Shown piece after piece: positions 33,881-44,934 of a stretch of 64,000 nt of DNA. Each line of letters opens with the position of its first letter. The first letter of the stretch is position 1. Source of the stretch: Diphasiastrum complanatum (lineage: Eukaryota; Streptophyta; Lycopodiopsida; Lycopodiales; Lycopodiaceae); assembly GCA_029204225.1 (NCBI GenBank), contig CM055094.1, positions 12,869,314 through 12,933,313 of the forward strand. Direction: 5' to 3'. A model generated the notes under the pieces. The model saw only the letters and a program-made list of their open reading frames with translations. It was not told where the DNA came from and did no database searches. The position numbers and the translations under genes are program-made.

Positions 33881-34330
33881 AACCAAAGTGCTCCTGTCAA
33901 ATCTCGACTGAAGCAATTCTGTCAAATATCGACCGAAGCAGTTCTGTCAGATCTCGACCGGAGCAGTTCTGTCAGATCTCGACCGGAGCCTTCCTTCAGA
34001 TCTCGACCGGAGCAGTTCTGTCAGGTCTCGATCGGAGCCTTTCTTTAGATCTCGACCGGAGCAGTCCTTCAGATCTCGATCGGAGCCTTCCTTCAGATCT
34101 CGACCAGAGCAGTCCTTCAGATCTCGATCGGAGCAGTTCTGTCAGATTTCGATCGGAGCCTTCCTTCAGATCTCAACCGGAGCCTTCCTTTAGATCTCGA
34201 CCGGAGCAGTTCTGTCAGGTCTCGACCGGAGCAGTCCATCATATCTCAATCGGAACCTTCCTTCAGATCTCGACCGGAGCAGTCCTTCAGATCTCGACCG
34301 GAGTTGTTTTGTCAAATCTCGACCGGAGGA
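33881..34330 (+). repeat. G2 minisatellite 2 (ATCTCGACCGGAGCAGTTCTGTCAG units)
   Basis: Units of 24-25 bases with the core ATCTCGACCGGAGC followed by AGTTCTGTCAG, CTTCCTTCAG or AGTCCTTCAG. The core is that of minisatellite 1 and 3. About 18 units. Frames running through it are repeat products. Confidence 0.93.
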
Positions 34331-34627
34331 CCTACATTCTAATTTCATGAACCGGCACGTCTCATCTCCCTTGCAACCGGACAATGACGGCAATAAATGC
34401 CCTCACCCTGAAGCCATTCGCACCTCAGCAAAGTGCGAAGCTCAAGCGTTTTCTGGCGGCAATTTGCGACGATATTCCTGCTATCGTGACCAATCCTGGC
34501 GCTCGACTGTTCAATCCTTCAGTCATCATCTTCACACCATCTCTACATCGTTACTTGTCCCTTGTGAGTGCCATCACTGAAACTTTCCACACCAATGTCG
34601 CCAGCATAATACCTCATATTTCAAATT

Positions 34628-34650
34628 TCACATGTTGAGGGGTAGTGTCA
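34628..34650 (+). promoter_or_regulatory. Internal PPT-like site followed by TGTCACGCGAG
   Basis: The sequence ACATGTTGAGGGGTAG directly followed by TGTCACGCGAGC looks exactly like a polypurine tract and LTR start, but it lies 4 kb before the true 3' LTR (TGTTAGCC). It may be a second (central) plus-strand primer site or the scar of a fusion of two elements. Confidence 0.45.
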
Positions 34651-34967
34651 CGCGAGCACTCATCACACTCCCATCACACTATTGAACATCATAAAATCAC
34701 TATCACAAACCATATACCTTCAACTTGTTTCATTCCTCACAAATCCACATCCATAACAATACAACCATTGTCAAACACATCCACTTGTTCCTATTCCACT
34801 CCCTATCTTTTTTAACTCAACCTCACTCTGTTCACTCTCCTTTACATCATCCTCTTTCGTTTACCACCCACACCGCTCTATCCAACACAGCCATCTTCCA
34901 CATATCTCACTTTAATACATCACTCCCCACACACTTTTCGAACCATTCTGCACCGCCACTTCCCATC

Positions 34968-35300
34968 TCAACCGGAGCCCCCTCCTTCCAAACTCAACCA
35001 AAGTCCTCCACTTCCCATCTCAACCGGAGCCCCCTCCTTCCAAACTCAACCGAAGTCCTCCACTTCCCATCTCAACCGGAGCCCCCTCCTTCCAAACTCA
35101 ACCGAAGTTCTCCACTTCTCATCTCAACCGGAGCCCCCTCCTTCCAAACTCAACCGAAGTCCTCCAGTTCCCATCTCAACCGGAGCCCCCTCCTTCCAAA
35201 CTCAACCGAAGTCCTCCACTTCCCATCTCAACCGGAGCCCAACCCTTCACATCTCAACAGACACCCTTTCCACTGTCTCACATCTCAACCGAACCAGTTT
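34968..35300 (+). repeat. G2 minisatellite 3 (52-bp composite units)
   Basis: Units of about 52 bases: CATCTCAACCGGAGCCCCCT then CCTTCCAAACTCAACCGAAG and TCCTCCACTTCC, repeated about five times, then single cores. Same CTCAACCG(G/A)AG core as minisatellites 1 and 2. Confidence 0.93.
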
Positions 35301-35332
35301 TTCCAAAATCTTCCTTCTTCCATTTTCCCACC

Positions 35333-35581
35333 ATGTCGTCCAATGCTAGTTCAAGTTCAGATGATCCCGAAGCAAGCAAGCTCGACATCCAGCTGTGCAA
35401 GTTAGACCTTACAGAGATGCAGACCTGGTACCAGCAGGCGGAGTCCTTCTTCAAGGAAATCGAACTTCAGATCCCTGTCTTGATAGGTTATCAAAGCCCG
35501 TATCTGGTACACATGGCATATGCCAATTATCATACCACGACAAGATCATGTCAAAACATAGTTCTCCCTATTAGTCTATAA
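35333..35581 (+). pseudogene. Extra ORF of G2, N-terminal part before a frameshift
   Basis: ATG at 35333 opens 82 codons (MSSNASSSSDDPEASKLDIQ ... WYQQAESFFKEIELQIP). The frame closes at 35581, while the next frame reads through from LLVYNVSFAAADLQ at about 35,568. A single base loss or gain near 35,570 would join them. I therefore treat this as the start of the 607-codon frame that follows. The start ATG lies right after minisatellite 3. Confidence 0.6.
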
Positions 35582-37427
35582 CGTATCTTTTGCGGCAGCT
35601 GACTTGCAACCTTATGGGTTCCCACGAGGACCAAACACAGTCACAAGGACACTCCAAAAGATAGAGCAAGCGGCATATTTCAAGTATATTGATCCCTCTG
35701 TGACCAAGTGGAAGAATAAGGATGGGTACAGACTGGAAGCAATCAACGACAAGCAACTTCAAGCAGCATGTGCATGTCTCACCAGATGCACACAAAAGCA
35801 TCGAATGAAAGTGCTAAGGGTACCCATGTCCCTGTTTCACATTATGGCAGATTCACGACTGCATGCCCAGAACCTCTATGATTGGGCACAGTTTGCTTCA
35901 AATTGTCTTCATGAGTGCATTAAGAACAAGCAGCCCATCACAATATTGGGATATCTGATGACAGATATCACTCTGCATCAAGTACAAAATGGGCCAAAGC
36001 TTCATCAACAACTGCAGGTTGCGGACAAGGCATGGAAAATTCCCACTGAACATAAGAAGTCCAAGCATGCAAGGACCACTTCACCATCGAGGTCCCAAGC
36101 TAAACAAGTCAACACAAGTATCCTCCCTCTGGTGCAGAAGCCAAGAAGCCCACCACAGGATCCACAAACAACTGCAACTTCCGGAGCTCAACAGGCGGAT
36201 ACCACAAGGGCTCAGTTGTCGAGCACACAGCAACAACGGAGGAAAGAGAAGCTTCAAGTTGGGAGCACATCACCGGTGGAATCAGTTTCACATGGTTCCA
36301 CGTCAGATGGTGGCAGCTCGTCAACAGCATCACAACAACAGTCGTCACCCTCACATGTCATCGACGGGGGTGATGGAGCAACTACCTCAACACTGGCACC
36401 TGACACAACAATACCTCAAATCACAAGTCAGCCAGATGAAGCCACCACCCCACCCACATTGATTACTACGCCAACGCCACCAACATCACCACTGGCACAA
36501 GTTTTTTTTGGGGGGGGAGGAGTGGGGATATCCAGTTCCCAGGACATAGAAGCAGCTCAGCAACCACAGACCCAACAAGTCCACACATTGGACACCTCGC
36601 AATACTTTGATGTTGTGGACCTGATGGAAATCAGCGACGATGAGCCAGCAAAGGAGAAGCAGCCAAGAAAAAGTCAAGTCTCTCCACTCCCTCCACCTCC
36701 ACCTCCATCTCCATCTTCAGCTCTAACACCACGTCTATTTTTCGGTTTAGCCTCACCATCCCACACTCCAGATCAATATCCAACTCTCACTAACCTTGAA
36801 AAACTCACTGAAGCAGCCAAGCGCTCGATGATAGGCCTATATGAAACAAGCTACCACATGCATTGGTTGGTGAGCCAGCACCAAATGCTCGAGAGCAGAG
36901 TTCAGCATCAAGACCAAGAGATTGTGCATTATCAAAGGCTAGCCAAAGAAAAAGAAAAAGAGACTATAGAAAGCATATCCATGATGGCCAGGCAGAAATC
37001 CACTTTGGAAGAGGTCCAGCAACAACTGAAACACCAGATGGTCCAAATCGACCAAGTACGAGACAGATCATCGAGTGCAATGACAGTCGATACTCCTCTA
37101 GTCAAGCTCAAGGATATTCAATTCCAGGCCCCACAGGCCTCAACCATCCGGATGAAAAAATATGTAAGGCTAATCCAGGAAAGAGAAGCCGAAAAGCGAA
37201 ACTTTGAAAACATTGTGGCCAAACAAGAGAAGATCATCCTGGAGTCCCAGAAGCAGCTGAAAGACACTACGAAGGCCCTGCAACAAGTCTTGGACAAGGT
37301 GAACCAACTATGGGACACGACGTTCAAGGATCAAGCAGGTGCTCAACCAATAAAGTTGCGGGATGATGATGGGAATGATGGTGCAGGAAATCAAGGCGGG
37401 CAAACCCACCCATCAGATGGTAGCTGA
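35568..37427 (+). CDS. Extra ORF of G2, central part: unknown domain, Pro/Gln/Ser-rich linker, coiled coil
   Basis: More than 600 open codons. Residues ~1-165: a globular-looking region (GFPRGPNTVTRTLQKIEQAA, KVLRVPMSLFHIMADSRLHA, LYDWAQFASNCLHECIK, ITILGYLMTDITLHQV). Residues ~165-385: low-complexity Ser/Thr/Gln/Pro. Residues ~385-570: heptad-rich coiled coil (HQMLESRVQHQDQEIVHYQR, RMKKYVRLIQEREAEKRNFE, KQLKDTTKALQQVLDKVNQL). A T8G8 run at 36502-36517 lies inside the frame. It ends at a TGA, after which the same frame stays open to 38474. I do not recognise a family; the first region faintly recalls the 'putative plant transposon protein' domain found next to plant gypsy elements, unverified. 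No protease, polymerase, envelope or membrane features. Confidence 0.6.
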   Translation, partial: LLVYNVSFAAADLQPYGFPRGPNTVTRTLQKIEQAAYFKYIDPSVTKWKNKDGYRLEAINDKQLQAACACLTRCTQKHRMKVLRVPMSLFHIMADSRLHAQNLYDWAQFASNCLHECIKNKQPITILGYLMTDITLHQVQNGPKLHQQLQVADKAWKIPTEHKKSKHARTTSPSRSQAKQVNTSILPLVQKPRSPPQDPQTTATSGAQQADTTRAQLSSTQQQRRKEKLQVGSTSPVESVSHGSTSDGGSSSTASQQQSSPSHVIDGGDGATTSTLAPDTTIPQITSQPDEATTPPTLITTPTPPTSPLAQVFFGGGGVGISSSQDIEAAQQPQTQQVHTLDTSQYFDVVDLMEISDDEPAKEKQPRKSQVSPLPPPPPPSPSSALTPRLFFGLASPSHTPDQYPTLTNLEKLTEAAKRSMIGLYETSYHMHWLVSQHQMLESRVQHQDQEIVHYQRLAKEKEKETIESISMMARQKSTLEEVQQQLKHQMVQIDQVRDRSSSAMTVDTPLVKLKDIQFQAPQASTIRMKKYVRLIQEREAEKRNFENIVAKQEKIILESQKQLKDTTKALQQVLDKVNQLWDTTFKDQAGAQPIKLRDDDGNDGAGNQGGQTHPSDGS

Positions 37428-38474
37428 GGATCGGGTGGCCAGAGAGACGATGCTGCTTCCATGAGCTTTCCCCGACCCCCTCCCACCTTTAACCCTTCCT
37501 TCTACTCCGCATTTAATTTTTCTGAAACATTCATTCCAACTTACCCAATTCTTCCATCTCCCCTTTCTTCATCACCTCCTAGCCAAATAATGGGCCCATC
37601 AAAAGGTCCAACTGACACCTACAAAGCCCGACGGGACGAGTTCCTCCAACAACTCCACTCCTCCGGTGCTGCGTATAACTTGTTGATTCCACCTCCTCCT
37701 AAACTGTTCACCCCCGCACCCCTCTCCCCATATCATTCCATCCCCGACCCTCCAGAAACCAACACGGACATGGGGGGTGATGATGACTTCTTGGCAGACC
37801 AAACAGAAATGAGAAGGTTCTCGTCCAGACCAGACACGGGTGCAGATGAGCCATCGACAAGCGAGCGAACAAAAGAGAAAGATACGGGCACCAAGGCCCT
37901 AGACGATTATCTGGCAAGACCATCTCAACCGCGTAGAACAACTTCTCCTACCAGGCCCAGAGGCAAACTGGCTAACACAAGAGAGTCAGAGAAGCTTGAG
38001 AAGAAATACCCTCCCAACATGAGGGGAGGCAAAGAAGACATTAATTGGCCAGTCATTCAAGAAATTATAGAGAGAACCTCCCCGGATGATTTGAGGCTAC
38101 AGTTACTAGACTTCGGGCATAAATACAAGTCAAGTGCCGATCTTTGCGTGCAGAAAAGTGCCAAATATTGCAGATCCATGGCCTTCCTGATGCAGCAAGA
38201 GTGTTTTTGGGATCGAGGCTTGGATACAATTAGGATCAACCCAAATACGGCCCTCCAGTCAGAACAAGACCATAAGATGATGGCCAGGCTATACTATAGA
38301 GCGGCCTTCACGTCGTCTCGCTATGTGACCATGGTGGAAGACTGGCAGGAAATGGGCTTCATAGAAAAGATAAGAGCATATATGGGGCCCCTTAATTTCG
38401 GAAGTAAGCTCCGCTTCCAAGTTTTTGAAGCCCTGGGCAGAAAGATGAGCGAGCGAAAGCAGACGGCGCAATGA
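37428..38474 (+). CDS. Extra ORF of G2, C-terminal part: Pro-rich segment and unknown C-terminal domain
   Basis: Same frame as the preceding part, separated only by the TGA at 37425-37427; its first ATG is at 37461 (337 codons from there). The first ~190 residues are Pro/Ser-rich and charged (SFPRPPPTFNPSFYS, RPSQPRRTTSPTRPR). The last ~140 look folded: INWPVIQEIIERTSPDDLRL, YCRSMAFLMQQECFWDRGLD, RLYYRAAFTSSRYVTMVEDW, IRAYMGPLNFGSKLRFQVFE. No known motif. Either a second protein, a readthrough extension, or one ORF broken by a stop. It ends about 200 bases before the 3' LTR. Confidence 0.6.
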   Translation, partial: GSGGQRDDAASMSFPRPPPTFNPSFYSAFNFSETFIPTYPILPSPLSSSPPSQIMGPSKGPTDTYKARRDEFLQQLHSSGAAYNLLIPPPPKLFTPAPLSPYHSIPDPPETNTDMGGDDDFLADQTEMRRFSSRPDTGADEPSTSERTKEKDTGTKALDDYLARPSQPRRTTSPTRPRGKLANTRESEKLEKKYPPNMRGGKEDINWPVIQEIIERTSPDDLRLQLLDFGHKYKSSADLCVQKSAKYCRSMAFLMQQECFWDRGLDTIRINPNTALQSEQDHKMMARLYYRAAFTSSRYVTMVEDWQEMGFIEKIRAYMGPLNFGSKLRFQVFEALGRKMSERKQTAQ

Positions 38475-38660
38475 CGAGGCGAACAGGATTCACAAGAAGT
38501 TCTCAAGAGGGCTGGTATCTAGCGGCCAATTGAGAGACTTTCAATTTTGGCGAATAAATTTTGCAGATAATGAGCAACTGGTTTTACGAAAGCGAACGAA
38601 AATCCACGCTTTTCCAAGTGCCAAGCGGAAGATATCACCGGTGTTGCATTGGGTCCTACA

Positions 38661-38679
38661 ATAGATTAGGGGTGGATAA
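38661..38679 (+). promoter_or_regulatory. G2 polypurine tract
   Basis: ATAGATTAGGGGTGGATAA abuts the TG of the 3' LTR. Position and purine content fit the plus-strand primer. Confidence 0.8.
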
Positions 38680-39751
38680 TGTTAGCCAATTCTCTAGTGC
38701 CGAGCCAAGCTGGAGACACAAGTTATTTCTCACCCATGACCGAGGAAGGAAGAGAGCAGAAGAAGCTGAGAGCCGAGGAAATACTAGCTAGGAAGACAGT
38801 GAGTAACTATTTGAGCCTACATGGTGTATCCCACAGAAGGAATGACCATGTAGGAGCTAGTAATGTCTCCTAGGCATTGTAAATAAAGGTAGAACCCTCT
38901 TAAATTAGTTAAAGTGAGCCACCTTTTGATGGTGACCTTTAGTGGAAGGGCAAATTCCACATGTAGTTCTAATTTAGTGGAATTGCCACATGGGCTCCAC
39001 ATGGGCAGCCTTCTTGCTTATTTAAGGGCCCCCCTCTCTTGTGAGGGAGCTTTTGATTGTATTATCAAGTTCTCTTGAGCAAATAAAGAGGATCCTCCAC
39101 AAGTTCTTGATGATATCTTAGCTCCTTGTTCATGGCAATGATCTTGAGTGATATTTCTATGAGCATGCTTGATTCCTTTCCATTGTGGATTAACTAGGTT
39201 CTTGTTTCTTGTTTAGTTGTGGATTAGCATTCCATTCTTGCTTGTGGAATCTTGTAGTAATCAGCATTCAAGTAAATTAGATAGGCTGGTTTGTGGCATA
39301 GATCTTGCATGCTCCCTTACAGCCAGTTCTTGATTGTTATTGAGGAATCTAAGCATCAAGTGATGAGTGTTTCTTGATTCTTAGATTGTTAAAATGCTGC
39401 TAGAAATCTTGTTTCTTGAATCTTGTTTTCAGTAGCTAATCTAGGTCTTGATTGTTTTCTGATTTAGTAGTTAGTAGTAGGATCGCTCTCTGCACTGAAC
39501 GTTGATCTTCTTGAGCTGTAGATGGTTACATGGCTGGTTTCTTGCATGTAGCTGAGTATCGGATTTGAGTTACCCACTGACAGGCTGGGAATACGTAATG
39601 AAACCTGAGTAACGCTTCTGCTCTATAACAGTTCTAATAAGAAGAAGAATCACAAAGAACCGTAACAACAGAAGTAAGTAATCCAAGAAAAGAAAAGAGA
39701 TAAAAGACAAAAGAGAAAAACGTGTTCACAGATTCAGTGAATCTGTGAACA
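38680..39751 (+). repeat. G2 3' LTR
   Basis: Starts TGTTAGCCAATTC and ends GTGAACA. It aligns with the 5' LTR over its full length and lacks a 13-base unit present there. Its last 29 bases (39723-39751) are a perfect inverted repeat with a 3-base centre. Confidence 0.96.
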
Positions 39752-39756
39752 GATAG
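39752..39756. repeat. Target site duplication of G2, right (GATAG)
   Basis: Matches 24947-24951 exactly. The flank continues with GATA/GTGT simple sequence, so G2 landed in microsatellite-like DNA. Confidence 0.95.
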
Positions 39757-41000
<1,244 letters not shown>

Positions 41001-41279
41001 ATAAAATGAGAGAATTTGAGATAGATTAGAAGAATTTGCTTATTGTAATGGTTTAATTGTGTAATATAGTGTTATTTTTGAATTGCTTGTGCATGTGACA
41101 AAAATATTCAAAAAAAAAAAAGCAAGCGTTTAAAGAGCGAGCAACTGCACGTTTAAAGTATTAATAATCATAGATCATTCTCATCATTTACGTCATTCTC
41201 GTCATCACACAAGTCTTAACACATATGAATCTAGGTCTAGGTATAATCGTAAATTTCCAATCGTGTCTCTTTGATGATG

Positions 41280-44200
41280 TTAGCTACTCTCATATTCAAT
41301 CTCCTCTTCTTCTGATTCTATCTCATTCAAACGTGGGGGCCTCAAATTACCCCCAATTTGGTCTGCTACAATTGTAGGAATCTCATCATTTTCATTTGTA
41401 CCTTCTTCTCCTATCATTTTGACATCATTTGGAGTTTGGATGAGTGGTTCAGGTTCTTCTAAAACGTCGTCAAAATTGGGTGGTGGTTTGTCGTGTGTAT
41501 CCAATTCAACAATATCTTTTCCTTTAAACACACGTCGTTTTCTTGCATTAAGTTCGATTACATACCACCATCTTAGGTCTATTCGATCTGGATGGAATAT
41601 AATTTGCCAAAGAATAAAAAAAATTAAGTTAGTCTTATAAGATTGATAAATAAATAATTGGATCGAGAATATTAATGACATTGGAATTTTAGAGTCTCCT
41701 TGTTCGCAATGTTGTGGCAATACTAGTGTCATGAGAGTGCATCGATATACATTTTGTTGAGTCGATTGAAAAAACTTTGAGTTATCATTTTGAATCGTGG
41801 CGTTGCTTCCACGATAGTGACCTTAAACCATTTTATGTCAAAAATAAAGTATTTGTCGTTAGTCTCGTAATCGACTTCATAAAGATGTTGCAATGTGTCG
41901 ACATAGTCTAGGTCGTCCGAAATGACATTAGGGTCCCTCGCACTAGAATTACTCTCTTGTTGAAAGTTGTCCATTATACCACGATCATATGTACGTCGCT
42001 TGTTGTCAACTCTCTCAACCTGGTGATGGTGTCCATATGCCCACATGGCAGTGTATGATGTATACTAAAACACAAAAGAAACAAACAAACATGTGTATTT
42101 ATAAATACTATTCATATACTGAGTAGTACAAAGACAAAACTTCACAAAAACAATATTGCACTAATCTTCCATCCACATCCACGAACAGATTCCCATTCTA
42201 ATATGGTCACTTCTTCTCCGTTTTCAGATGCTTTTAGCATCGTATCAAAAACCCATTCACGAGAGCATTTTGAAGGTAAAGTCTCCAAAGGTTCGTCGTT
42301 CTCCAACGCCCTCCTTCTTCTTCGATTGATATTTATTCTTCGTTTCAATGTTATGTTTCTTTTCCTTTTTGGCTTCTTCATACCTTGATATCCACTTTTC
42401 CATTTGTCCACATTTATATAATATGAACATGTCAATTTTCTCTTTTAATTGAGGTGAAAGTCTCTTTTGCACACCATTTCCTTGTGGTACTTCACCCTTA
42501 ACACGTTCATCTTCTTCTTCACACCACATTTTTGGACTTGCAAGATGCAACTGTGAGATTATTTCGATGATATAAAACAAAGATTCATGTACAAGCCAAC
42601 TTTATGCAATGCTACCTTCTAGCCTTGCCTTTTGTCTCACAAAGCCCTTCAAAACTTTCATAAAGCGCTCAAGGTAGAACTCTTTCCAACAAACATACCA
42701 TTTCGATCATTTGGATTTTCATGGAATCCAATTCACTATTTTTTATTTCTTTTGAGGAAATCCACCTGCAAGATTGATAGTACATTAGGTTGTTTAACAC
42801 ATAAAAATATTGAAATAAATACATATTTATACAAGTGCTTAAAAAAATATACTTAATCATCTATGACAAATTGTAAAGCGTATTTCGTACGTCATTGTTG
42901 AAGAGACCTCAAATAGAAAGTGCAAGTATGAATTGCAACATCTTATGCCAATCATGCGATTTCAATCCACTTAATTTGCCATCTTTGGTAAATGATTTGC
43001 ATAAAGAATGTGCATCGCTTGTTGGAGTTCTCATTTGTTTTATGACATGTTTAACATATGAGAGTTGCTCTTTTGTAAGAATTCACGGCACGCTAGGTAG
43101 AATCTCATCTCCACCTTCGGTGTATTGAATCCAATAGGGTCTTTTCACATCGGCCGCCTGTAAATTTTTATGAGTTGCGGAGTCACCTTTTATGCCAATG
43201 ATGTGGTTCCATAAGGATTCACCGACGTTTTTGAATATGTGCATAGGATCCAATAGATGGTTTATCAATAAATTCCTCCAATAGGGTAATTTATGAAAAG
43301 TAGACAACCATTTCATACCATCAATGGATTCATTCCATGAAAAATTAACGTCGTGATGTTTAAGCCATTCACCATGCCATTCCGCTACTCCCATGTGTGG
43401 GAGTGGTGGTGGTGCTAGAGGATTATCTCCTCGCCCTCCAAAAAATTGCCTATTCAACCTTCAAAAAGGATGATCAGGTGGCAAATATTTGCGATGATTT
43501 TTGTACACCACTTTTTTCAACATATTCGTGCTATGTCGACCCTCCAAAAGTGGTCCACCAATATAACATGCGTTGTAACCCGATGTGGTTAAACCTGCAT
43601 AGTTCATAAACCAAATTGAACATAAGCTTAGTTAAATATACTCAAACATTAAACCCTAAAACAGATTAGATTCATTATATAGATACCTGAACATTCACTT
43701 AAACCGGGGTAGTCATGCATCATCCACATTAGAATTCCAAGAACAATGAAGTTCCTTTGTTGTACAGGTCTCGAAATGTTGTAAGCGTGAATACCATTCC
43801 AAAGAATGCACAATTCATCGACCAAAGGTACAAGATACACATCCATGTTTTAGTCTTGTACTTTCTTGGAATCAATAAAGCCAATAACAAGTGTCCCATT
43901 TTAATACTCAACCATGGAGGTATGTTATAATTAATGAGCACAACTGGCCATGTGGACTAAGTTGGCGCTTGAATGCTAAAAGGATTTACGCCATCCATAG
44001 CAAGGCCAAATCTCAAATTACGAGGTTCATTTTTAAACTCGGGCCATTGGTCTTCAATATTTTTCCATGCAGGTGAATCACTTGGTACTCACATCACATC
44101 ATCCGTAGATCGATTTTTGACATGCCAATCCATTATTTGTGCCAAAGATTTACATCGAAAAAAATGTTGCAATCGTGGAATAATTGTAAAATGTCGTAAC

Positions 44201-44934
44201 ACTTTTCGTGGCACTTTATCCCCTTGTACGTCATCTCGAAAATGTGAAGCGTTACATAGTGGACATTGAAGCTGCTGAATGCTCACCTCTATATAGAACA
44301 TGGTCTTTAGGACATGCATGTATTGTGTCGTAATCTATTCCAAGCACGGTCATCATCTTTCGTGCTTCTTTTCGTGTTTTAGGTATCACATTTTCTTTTG
44401 GAAGTATTTGATGCAACAACTTAAAAAAAGAGCAATGTGAGTTGTTAGAAAAGAAAAAAAAAATTAACTTAATGTAATAGTTGTGTTATGCGTTAAGTAC
44501 CCGAATAAAGATGTCATGCTACGATCACTCTATTTGTATGTTGCTTGAAGGTTTAGAATAAGAATTGATGTAGCTAGTCTCGAAATGGATGCTCCAGGTT
44601 ATAAAGGAGTGTCTGCCTCCTTGCACATTAGAATCTCGTCTTCATCCATCTCAAATTGTTTGTGATCTCCGTTTTCATTAGAAGATGCATGCATATCATC
44701 ATTCTCATTTGTTTCAAAGTAAGATTCAAACATGTTGTGCATTGCTTCATCGTGTTGCACCTCATCATCATAATCATTAGAATCAAGTTAATTACTCTTT
44801 TTTCCAATTGTGTTTGCCTCTTCAATTTGTTTCATTCTTTGTTTTCTCATGTCTATCAACACTTGACGTTGAGTAACTAAAACGACTGATGCCTCGAAGC
44901 AAGAAGATGATATTCTAACCTCCTCGTAGTTCAT
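41280..44934 (-). pseudogene. CACTA (En/Spm) transposase, TNP2 type
   Basis: The ATG at 44934-44932 starts MNYEEVRISSS. The order then is: an acidic N-terminal region with DEILMCKEADTPL; IPKTRKEARKMMTVLGIDYD; KVPRKVLRHFTIIPRLQHFF and RFGLAMDGVNPF; NYNIPPWLSIKMGHLLLALL and (after a frameshift near 43,862) GILMWMMHDYPGLSECSG. This is a full Transposase_21 domain. An intron at 43595-43686 has GT/AG ends; another is probable near 44420-44500. Exon 3 has GYNACYIGG..., LLDPMHIFKNVGESLWNHII and GKLSGLKSHDWHKMLQ (DUF4218) with ERFMKVLKGFVRQKARLEGS. The C-terminal part has DDLDYVDTLQHLYEVDYETN (DUF4216) and an acidic tail. At least six in-frame stops show it is inactive. It would cut the element ends in the nucleus. 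Confidence 0.9.
43595..43686 (-). other. Intron in the CACTA transposase gene
   Basis: Donor TCAG|GTATCT (minus strand, ending at 43686) and acceptor TATGCAG|GTTTAACC (43595) split the conserved word S-GLTTSGYNACYIGG at the phase seen in related transposases. Confidence 0.7.

Larger units (their letters stand above)
24952..39751 (+). mobile_element. Full-length 14.8-kb Ty3/gypsy LTR retrotransposon G2 with an extra ORF
   Basis: Bounded by TG...CA LTRs of 1,105 and 1,072 bases and a perfect 5-bp target duplication (GATAG). Order: 5' LTR, PBS, minisatellite 1, gag, protease, RT, RNase H, integrase, minisatellite 2, an internal PPT-like site, minisatellite 3, a ~1,046-codon extra ORF, PPT, 3' LTR. 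The protease (DSGSSVN), the GPY-type integrase end without chromodomain, the Asp-tRNA-like PBS and the large size point to the plant OTA (Tat/Ogre/Athila-like) group. Gag-pol has more than ten stops and frame changes while the LTRs are near identical, so this copy was probably mobilised in trans. Confidence 0.95.

Noticed and set aside
33818-34350. Repeat-rich 172-codon frame (ISTGAV... units)
   Set aside because: Product of minisatellite 2, present in several frames at once.
34725-35405. 226-codon plus-strand frame overlapping minisatellite 3
   Set aside because: Low-complexity Ser/His/Pro translation of the spacer and repeat; the real extra ORF begins at 35333 in another frame.
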